From the NCBI GenBank assembly GCA_022836615.1, contig MU405380.1:1-64000 (forward strand): 64,000 nt of DNA, in the 5' to 3' direction. Position 1 is the stretch's first letter. Every line of letters begins with the position of its first letter. This document shows positions 56,716 through 64,000 of this stretch, piece by piece. Source of the stretch: Annulohypoxylon bovei var. microspora (Eukaryota; Ascomycota; Sordariomycetes; Xylariales; Hypoxylaceae). The translations under genes and the position numbers were made by a program. The notes beneath the pieces are model-generated. The model saw nothing but the letters and a program-made list of their open reading frames with translations, was not told the origin of the DNA and searched no databases.

Positions 56716-59208
56716 ATGGCAACGCTTCAAGTGTTCGGCGGCGGCCCTACGACAACGCGCCAAAAGGCTCTTGAAGATGCCCGAAAAATGGAAGAAGCCG
56801 TCCAAGAAGAGTGTGTCAAGTCAGGAAAGCCTGCCCCAGGTTACCGACTCACAGAATTAATCGGCAAAGGAAGCTTTGGCCGCGTCTACAAAGCTAACGA
56901 CTTGAGGACTGCTCAAGTAGTAGCTGTCAAGATCATAGATGTCGACGAAAGTGATACGTTGAACCCGAAGCTCGCGGATACTTACAGTGAGATTCTCAAG
57001 GAGATCAACGCACTGCAACGTTTGAGTCAGTCTGGCGCGCAAAACATCAATCATGTGATCGAGGCCCTGCCTGTGGGTAAAGCTATGTGGATGGTTACGG
57101 AATACTGTGCGGGAGGAAGTGTTGCTACTCTAATGAAACCGACGGCACCCGGCGGGTTGCTGGAAAAGTGGATAATTCCGATTCTGCGTGAGGTTGCGGT
57201 AGCAATTTACTGGGTTCATAAGGAGGGGATTATTCATCGTGATATTAAGTGTGCTAATGTCCTAGTTACCGAAACTGGAGCGGTCCAGCTCTGCGATTTC
57301 GGTGTTGCCGGTATGATGGAGACGAAGCTGGATAAGCGATCGACCTTCATCGGTACGCCGCATTGGATGGCCCCTGAATTATTTGACCAGAATGCCCAGT
57401 ACGGAACGGAGGTCGACATATGGGCTTTCGGTTCCATGGTGTACGAAATTGCTTCCGGGCTACCGCCCAATGTTAGAGCCAATGTAGGCCTCCCCCAACT
57501 TGGAGATTACCTTAGAGAACATCTACCGCGCCTTGACTCGGACCAGTATTCAGACCCGCTTAGAGATCTAGTCGCCTTCTGTCTCGAGGAAAACCCTTCC
57601 AAGCGCCCTTCCATTGAGCAAGTTCAACAACACCCGTATATTTTCAACACAAGCTCTAGATACCCTGCCTCGTCTCTTTCAAACCTCGTAAAGGCTTTTA
57701 AGCTCTGGGAAGAGCGCGGCGGTAGTAGGAAGTCTCTCTTCGGTGCTGGAGGAGCGCAAGGTCCAACCGATCTGGGGTCGACTTCGCTAGCCACGGACGA
57801 ATGGAATTTCTCTACTACGCTCGCCTTTGATGAGCAGCTTCATGATGCTTTGGACGGTATATCCGATGCTGAAGCCGTCCGTGACGTCTATGGTTCAGCC
57901 GTGGACTTTCCCAGCACATTTGGCGAAGATACGGCACGACCAAAGGCTTTGGTAAAAGGCCGACGTCGACCACCTCCGCAAGCCCTGGCCGCAAGCAAAG
58001 TCAAGGCTCCTCTTGAGAAAATCTTTGATCCGAACACCATATCCAATTATGACGAGAACTCTCGCCTGTACTATGGTCGTCTCGCACCGCTGTCAGACCC
58101 ACCAATGACAAATGAGCTCCCAGCATCTGACCTTCCGCTGCGTGACGATTCGCTCCACGCAACACTTCGCGAGTCCTTGATCGACCTCGACGCTTCTCTT
58201 GGCGGTGGTGATCTCTCGAACTTCGTTGACATGGGCACGATAAGGCCAAACCCGCAAACGCAAACGCAGCCACAACCGAGACCAGGGCCACGCCAGTCGA
58301 TGGACAACAATTGGTCTTTCTCGGCAGCTACCGAATCGTCTACGCATGATAAGGCACCCCTCAGCGACCCCGCGGATATGAACAACGGCCGACATCACGC
58401 GCCAGATTGGTCATGGCCTACCAGCATCCCTCCCGCCTCGGCCAATCCCGAAATGTCCCATTTCACGTTCAACGAAGACCGCACCCCCGACAGCCTCTCC
58501 GACGGGCGCCCGCGACTCGTCCACCACCCCACGGAGCCCATCGGCCTTCCGTCGCAGGGCTACGACGTCCAGGGCTCGAGCGCGTCGAACGACCGCATGT
58601 CGATGACCAGCCTCATCGACCTCGACATGAGCATGCCCGAGCCCAACCTGCCGGAGCTCACGCGCCCGTCCACGGCGAACTCGGACATCGGGTCCATCAC
58701 GGGCTCGGACGTCGGCGGCGCGCGCGAGCCCTTCGAGCTCGAGCGCCACGCCTCCGTCTACGCGCCCGCCTCCTTCTCCAGCCGCGAGCCCTCCATCTAC
58801 GTCTCCGACGGCTCCGAGTTCGCCACCCAGGTCAGCGCCAAGATCGCCGACGTGTCCGAGGTCGCGGCGATGAACAACCACCAGCTTCCCCACCACGACT
58901 CCGTCGTCGTCGTGGCGGCCCAGCAGCACCAGCACCAGCAGACCGACAGCGACTTCACGGTCGCGTCGTCCGAGACGTACGTCGAGCAGGAGCCCTACCC
59001 CCGCCCCCCCGACGGCCCGCCGCTGCACCTGCCGACCATCCCGCCGCCGTCGGGCGCCGTCATGGAGGCCCGCGCGACGCCCGGCGACGTCGCTAACGAG
59101 ATGCGCCGCCTCATCGGCAGCCTCGGCGAGCACCTGTCGATCATCGGCGAGCAGGTCGCTACCATGGAGCCGCGGCGGGCGGGGCGGAGCTACGAGGGTC
59201 CGGAGTAG
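56716..59208 (+). CDS. Ste20-like (germinal-centre type) Ser/Thr kinase
   Basis: This intronless frame encodes 830 residues. A short N-terminal helix (about 15-40) precedes the kinase domain (about 43-310). Visible motifs are the glycine loop IGKGSFGRVYKA (49-60), catalytic Lys in VAVKI (72), HRDIKCANVL, DFG, the activation segment GTPHWMAPE typical of Ste20 kinases, and DIWAFGSMVYEIASG. The N-terminal position of the kinase domain marks the germinal-centre (GCK) group. The C-terminal 500 residues are disordered, Pro/Ser/Asp-rich, with a His/Gln run (AAQQHQHQQ), and end in a helix (ANEMRRLIGSLGEHLSIIGEQ). The likely role is cell polarity, septation or MOR/SIN-type signalling; which fungal GCK paralogue it is cannot be settled here. 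GC content rises sharply after 58450. Confidence 0.85.
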   Translation: MATLQVFGGGPTTTRQKALEDARKMEEAVQEECVKSGKPAPGYRLTELIGKGSFGRVYKANDLRTAQVVAVKIIDVDESDTLNPKLADTYSEILKEINALQRLSQSGAQNINHVIEALPVGKAMWMVTEYCAGGSVATLMKPTAPGGLLEKWIIPILREVAVAIYWVHKEGIIHRDIKCANVLVTETGAVQLCDFGVAGMMETKLDKRSTFIGTPHWMAPELFDQNAQYGTEVDIWAFGSMVYEIASGLPPNVRANVGLPQLGDYLREHLPRLDSDQYSDPLRDLVAFCLEENPSKRPSIEQVQQHPYIFNTSSRYPASSLSNLVKAFKLWEERGGSRKSLFGAGGAQGPTDLGSTSLATDEWNFSTTLAFDEQLHDALDGISDAEAVRDVYGSAVDFPSTFGEDTARPKALVKGRRRPPPQALAASKVKAPLEKIFDPNTISNYDENSRLYYGRLAPLSDPPMTNELPASDLPLRDDSLHATLRESLIDLDASLGGGDLSNFVDMGTIRPNPQTQTQPQPRPGPRQSMDNNWSFSAATESSTHDKAPLSDPADMNNGRHHAPDWSWPTSIPPASANPEMSHFTFNEDRTPDSLSDGRPRLVHHPTEPIGLPSQGYDVQGSSASNDRMSMTSLIDLDMSMPEPNLPELTRPSTANSDIGSITGSDVGGAREPFELERHASVYAPASFSSREPSIYVSDGSEFATQVSAKIADVSEVAAMNNHQLPHHDSVVVVAAQQHQHQQTDSDFTVASSETYVEQEPYPRPPDGPPLHLPTIPPPSGAVMEARATPGDVANEMRRLIGSLGEHLSIIGEQVATMEPRRAGRSYEGPE

Positions 59209-59789
59209 GACTGCTGGGGAGTGAAGTGTCGGGGGAAAGGGGATGGGGGAGGGAGGAAGTAAGTAAGTAGGTATAGCCAGATAGATACGATGGAGACGAG
59301 GTGGTGGTGGAACAGCTGTTTATTGTCTACCGAACTAAAACTGCCTACCTATGCGGTATATGAGTATATGAGTATGAGTATACGGGGTTTGGATTGGGCT
59401 GCGCTTGATGCGTGCCGACGCCTTGACGAGTTTGCGATGGGAGGTTGATGTTGATGTTGATGTTGGCGATGTTGGGGGGTCGAAAGAGAATGAGAGAATG
59501 AGATACCAACAGTTTTGTGGCGAGGTGTAATTGAGAATGCATTTGCCAACGTGCGACTATGTAAAACCTACCTGGGTTTGCTTGCTACGTAGGTAGTTCT
59601 GCTTGATGTCTGTGGAATCCTACTTAGCTCGAAGGCGATAACCTCACGTACAGTGCGAAAAAGATATATCAGAGCGGAATGGCTTGTGTAACGAGTCTAG
59701 GGAATCGTGGCGTTACTAGCACGGTAAGCTGCGAATATTAGGGTGGACAAATGTCCTGACGCATCGAATTTATTCCATCCACTATCAAT
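59209..59789. other. Intergenic between convergent genes
   Basis: 3' regions of the kinase and TEL2. It holds an ATGTTG microsatellite near 59444-59476 and a TACGTAGGTAG motif near 59586. Confidence 0.5.
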
Positions 59790-62700
59790 CTACGTAAACC
59801 CGATCAAATCCCCCATCAGCACAGCCTGGTACTTGTCCACCGCCTCGCGGAGCCTAATCAGCACGCCCGCGGCCAGCATCTTGACCTCGTTCTCCTCGCC
59901 GCCCGCGCCGCCACCGACGCCGACATCGCCTCCGCGCGTGTTGGCAAACACGCCACCGACCCACTCGACGCTCTCGACGGCCTCGCGGCCGTGCCTCTCG
60001 CACAGGCCCCGCATGTCGCCCTCGTTCACGTCCAGCAGGGCCATGAGCGCGAACAGCACGGCCTGCGTGACGCTCAGGTCGCCCGCGCACTGGCCGCGGA
60101 TCCCGAGGAGCAGGTCCCAGAGCTCGGCTGTCATCTGCGGGAGCGCGAGGGTGCTGGGGCCTGCGGCGTGGAGGAGCAGCGCGAGCGTCTTGAGGTATAG
60201 CGTGAGCAGGTACGGCTGGAACAGGATGCCCCACGTGGTGGCGGAGGCCGAGTGCATCGCTGCTTGGAAGCGCGAGGTTAGGGGGAAGAAGAACGACGAT
60301 GCGATGAGCGAGGCTGTTATGTTGGGTATAGCACGCACCCGCGGTCTCGCCTTTCTGACCGTGGAGCTGGGGGACTGTGAGTTGAGGCGCGAGGTGAACG
60401 AGGAGAGTTTGAGGGCGTCGGGTCCTGTTGCTGCATCGGCTGCTTCTGCAGCTAGGGGGGCGAGGAAGGTCTGCGAGAGGGTCTGAGCTAGGCTTTCTAG
60501 CGCGTTCGGTGGGAGAGGCTTGAGATTAGTTGTCGAAGACTCGAGCCTTTTCGATGACGAAGACGTAACATAGTGTTTCTCGACCTTGGAAGGGAGCATC
60601 TTGGAGGGGAATTGCGCGGCTGAAGTGTATTCGGAGGTTTCGAAGCCAGCGATTTCTCTGCCGCTAAGGCCGAGCACAATGAGTACAGATGCTCGTTGGG
60701 ATAGTGAGTAGTCGCCGTCGAAGAATGTCTTCGCAAACCACTGACCCATCTTCTTTGGTTGCGCAACTACAACGGCAATCATCCCTTGTAAGCGTAGGTC
60801 ATCGAAATTGTCAAGATCATATTTGTCCTGCAGGCCAACAAGAAGAGTAGCTAGTTCGTCTGCATGCGAACTAACTTCGGTGCCATAGTTTGCTTTCCTG
60901 CGAATTAACGCAGGAGCTGTCGTCAACGCTAACTTCTGTCTGTCGTAGTTCTCCGTGTCTCTGAAATAAGAAATGAGGTCTCGAACGTAAACAGGGGCCT
61001 TTGGCTTGTCACGATTGATGAGCGTGGGGTCATCATCCGAGTCCTCGGCATCAGAATCGGGCTTTGCGTATGGTACCAAATCTGGATCCTCGCCATCATC
61101 GTCATCCTCAATCTCCTCGATGATAAAGCCTGATTGGGCGGGTGGCTTCCCAGGTCGTTGAGTTAGGGTTGCTGTAGATCTTGCCGGCTTAGGTTTGCTT
61201 GCAGGTTTCGGCAAGGCGACCGATTCTTTCAATGGATCCAGAGAACCGGCCTCGTCGGATATTTGGACCAAGGACTTATACCATTTTGCTTCTTCTGTGT
61301 CCATCTCATCCATCTTGAAATCAAGTTTTGTCTCTTTACCATGTACAAGTCCCGAGAGCGCCTCGCCGACCACCATCCCCAGGAAACGAGCACGATTTTG
61401 AGATGCGGCAATCCGATTAGAGATGGCATTCAGATATGGACTTGACCGTAATGAAATCGTAAGCTTAATAGGGGCGAGTCTGTGGACATATCCAGCGCTG
61501 AGAAGGAGGACTTGGGCGTGTGCTTATCCTGACGGTTAGCTTTTCTGATGGAATAACAGGTTAGTGGATCTCACCGTCTTGCTGTAGTAAAGGCGCATGT
61601 TTAATATACAGTTTGTCGCCAAATTGACTTAGACTTTTCTCTAGAATCGTCATCATAGAGTCTTTATCATTAGAAAAGACAGCAACAGCAGCTCGTCTAA
61701 TTCCACATCCTTCACCAATTCCCGCACCGGATCCGCTAGTCAGCCAGTTAATGAGATTGTTCTTTTGCGCCTCGGTATTTCCTACGACTGCCCTTAAAAC
61801 ACTGGATGTGGCCGAGATGATTGCAGTATCCTTCGTCGCATTACTGCCGTCCACGGTGTTTAAATATTTGTCGGAGAGGAGCTTAAGAATCAAACCGAGT
61901 ATTTTGCGCTGTTCAAGGAGTGGAAAGAGCCCTAGTAGTTTCTCAAATACTACCCGGTTATCGACATCTTGAAGAAGTAGACCTGTAACTAGCGTGTTGA
62001 TAAAGATCTCTTAAGCGGTTATTAGTAGGCGTACATCTTTATTGCGGGAAACAAGATTTACCTGAGTTCCCTAATCGCAATGTTCGTGTTGATATCTCGG
62101 CACATAACTTGAGGTCGTCCTTACTGACCCCTGACCGAACCCACTTTACCACATTTCGGGCAATCCAGTCGGTATATAGCTTAGTATTGCTAACCCAAAT
62201 GTCGTCCTTCAATTGACCAATTTGTCGACAAATATCCTCTGCCTCGGCGGAGAGTGAGACAATCCTGCCGCTCGTAAACAACGATATGAGCTCTTGGCGC
62301 ATAGGACGTACCTGAGCCTGATTATCCAAGGAACTTATATTATCCCAGAGGTGTTTCAAGTCATCATCGGTATTTATGAGTTTTGAAAGTAACTCTAAAA
62401 CAAAACTTAGGTTGAAGCTAACGTGAGAGTCTTTTAGAGATTTCGGGTCTAACTTTGCTTCCTTCAAGAGAGCGCGTAGAAATGCCAGCACGGCATTAAT
62501 CCCGGTGATGCTCTGCAAGGAGGAGAGCAGTAGATGGATATCTCCTTTACTCTGCCCCGTGGATGCGTCCCTCAATACCGTCCAGTAGTTGGGGACGATC
62601 TCCGTTACTAATATGTGTATGATTTGGGCACCTTGAGGTGTGGGAGTTCGAATGTCAAAGGCATGGTTGCCTTGTATACCCTTTTGTAGGTACTTCAGTA

Positions 62701-62884
62701 TAGATATAAGAGAATCGTAGCCTGGCTGGCTTTTAAGGGCTTCTAAAGCTTCCTCTGGTGATGAGCTGCGAAACTCGACTTCCACAGATCTAATAGGTTT
62801 GGCGGGTTTGGAAATTTCCAATAACTCATCGTTCTGAATCGGTTTCCGGTAAGTCTGACTCACCGGAGTGAGAAGTTCTTCCAT
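59790..62884 (-). CDS. tel2: Telomere length regulation protein TEL2 (TTT complex)
   Basis: Exons 62884-62062, 62009-61575 and 61522-59790 (introns both 52 bp, phase 1) give 996 residues. The first ATG is at 62884, after a non-start TTG upstream. The N-terminal half is a helical HEAT-like repeat. The TEL2-type conserved C-terminal domain begins after an acidic linker (EEIEDDDDGEDPDLVPY) with PVYVRDLISYFRDTENYDRQKLALTTAPALIRRKA, LRLQGMIAVVVAQP and QRASVLIVLGLSGREIAG. The acidic linker may be a CK2 site region linking to the R2TP chaperone. TEL2 with TTI1 and TTI2 stabilises PIKK kinases (ATM, ATR, TOR). The last 600 coding bases are GC-rich. Confidence 0.9.
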
Positions 62885-63368
62885 ATTGTCGATTGTCAAT
62901 TCTGATTTGACTCGTCAAAATGGTTTCGTGAACTTTAGACGCATTGTCCGGATTGTTGTTTCTCGGAATAATGCTAGGTTCTTAAAGCCTGCAACAACAT
63001 GTCTATAATTAAGTTCCACGGGATGCGTGACCCTTTAAAGAGTAAAAAGATTTTTTGTTAAGTTCTAGTTAATCTTGCGTCTTCATCGACGAAAGTTACC
63101 AGAAACATTTGGTGTAGTGAAGTTTTATGCCTTTATGGGGTTAGTTGAGTATATCGTTATACCAAGGGAGAAATGGCGGGGTACATTTAGGCTTTCTTGC
63201 ATATAAAGCCTAAAACACCCCGGTATAGTATTATCAGTGATAAGGATGACATCAAGCCACCAAATACTAGGTACGCAGGTACCTACATTCCTTCATCATT
63301 CCCAAGCTCTCTCAAGCTCTCTCAAGCCAACAGCAGATCCGATCCGACGACATTCAAGAGAGCACAAC
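62885..63368. promoter_or_regulatory. Divergent intergenic region TEL2 / UBA3
   Basis: About 480 bp shared by two divergent starts. A short CAAGCTCTCT direct repeat (63303-63325) lies just before the UBA3 ATG. No specific regulatory site is claimed. Confidence 0.45.
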
Positions 63369-63970
63369 ATGGCGACGGCCGAAGTTGACGGCACCGTCTC
63401 AAGATGGAAATATCTAGACCGGATTCGCAGGACCCCAGGTCCTTTCAATCAAGACTCCGAAATCAGTGAAGAAGCTCTCGCAGCACTAGACCAGGCCAAG
63501 ATCTTGGTCATCGGTGCTGGCGGTCTTGGATGCGAAATACTAAAGAACCTCGCCCTATCTGGCTTCAAGGATATACACGTGATAGATATGGGTATGTTAG
63601 GATCATCTCCTGACTTCTCTCTGCTAGGTTTGCCAAATCCCATGTGATGCTGACCAACATATACTTACATCAGACACCATCGACATCTCGAACCTCAACC
63701 GCCAATTCCTCTTTCGCAAAGACGATGTAGGAAAGTTTAAAGCAGAAGTTGCCGCTAAATTCGTCGAGAATCGAGTTAAGGGTGTCAAGATCACACCTCA
63801 TAACTGCCGAATACAAGAATTTGACGATGATTTTTACATGCAATTCCAGATTGTCGTTTGCGGTCTCGACAGCATCGAAGCGAGGCGATGGATCAACGCG
63901 ACCCTTGTCAATATGGTTGATATGGAAGACCAAGACTCTCTAAAACCACTCATCGACGGCGGTACAGAAG
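63369..63970 (+). CDS. uba3: NEDD8-activating enzyme catalytic subunit UBA3 (5' part)
   Basis: Exon 1 (63369-63591) and exon 2 (63674-63970) with an 82-bp intron are visible; a third exon lies beyond the window, since a GTATGG donor at 63971 follows GGTEG. The protein begins MATAEVDGTVSRWKYLDRIRRTPGPF. The adenylation domain shows KILVIGAGGLGCEILKNLA (nucleotide loop), then DMDTIDISNLNRQFLFRKDDVGKFKAE across the splice, and IVVCGLDSIEARRWIN. With ULA1/AppBP1 it activates NEDD8 (Rub1) for cullin neddylation. The catalytic Cys and C-terminal half are outside the window. Confidence 0.92.
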
Positions 63971-64000
63971 GTATGGGAACACAAGACTTGTACCCGTCCC

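Noticed and set aside
58407..59133. Long His/Arg-rich and Gly/Val-rich frames over the kinase C-terminus
   Set aside because: Shadow frames produced by the GC-rich 3' part of the kinase gene.
19949..62884. MSH3, MCM7 and TEL2 as a genome-maintenance cluster
   Set aside because: They are tens of kilobases apart with unrelated housekeeping genes between and mixed orientations; chance proximity is the simplest view.

Overview
The window is nuclear DNA of a filamentous ascomycete (Pezizomycotina, most likely a sordariomycete). Three things support this. Genes carry short introns (about 47-146 bp) with GTRNGT donors and CTAAC/CTGAC-like branch points. Gene content is typical of the group: a 2EXR protein, a DUF1996 protein, a DOMON-cytochrome b561 protein, a fungal-type STAND NTPase and a proteinase K-like protease. 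The left end holds a hypermutated AT-rich block resembling RIP. I support 21 protein-coding genes, one gene remnant, two doubtful small ORFs, one MITE and several simple or palindromic repeats. No convincing rRNA or tRNA gene is present.

Layout. Positions 1-2550 are an extremely AT-rich block whose surviving cytosines sit mostly in CpG. It is followed by GC-rich low-complexity DNA with a duplicated palindrome (2690-3360) and a truncated CmcJ/NvfI-like oxygenase fragment (3703-4014). From 4.7 to 19.5 kb is a sparse, accessory-looking stretch: an O-fucosyltransferase-like type II membrane protein, an NB-ARC/TPR-type STAND protein, a CSC1/OSCA calcium channel, a small Ser-rich protein, a 2EXR protein and a secreted subtilase. 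MSH3 (19.9-23.3 kb) and a zinc-finger/RGG protein (24.1-26.1 kb) follow. From 26 to 41.6 kb gene density is low: a DUF1996 secreted protein, a small cysteine-rich secreted protein, a DOMON-b561 protein, a EutQ-like cupin, BET2 and a 402-bp MITE. From 41.6 kb to the right edge the region is compact and housekeeping: RhoGAP, RRS1, mitochondrial RSM23/DAP3, MCM7, PEX1, a Ste20/GCK kinase, TEL2 and the 5' part of UBA3.

Genes are individually promoted and are not an operon-like system. Several neighbours are divergent pairs with short shared upstream regions (RRS1/RSM23, MCM7/PEX1, TEL2/UBA3). MSH3, MCM7 and TEL2 all serve genome maintenance, but this looks like ordinary housekeeping content. I did not find a clear new multi-gene system. 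The most interesting signals are the CpG-sparing hypermutation with polymerase III box B motifs at both edges of the block, two introns that fit only as GC-AG introns, a stop-free 51-bp intron in the protease, the palindromic GC element, the MITE, and a 91-residue, 10-cysteine secreted protein that appears only after splicing. All splice models were read by eye from frame continuity and splice signals, without transcripts.
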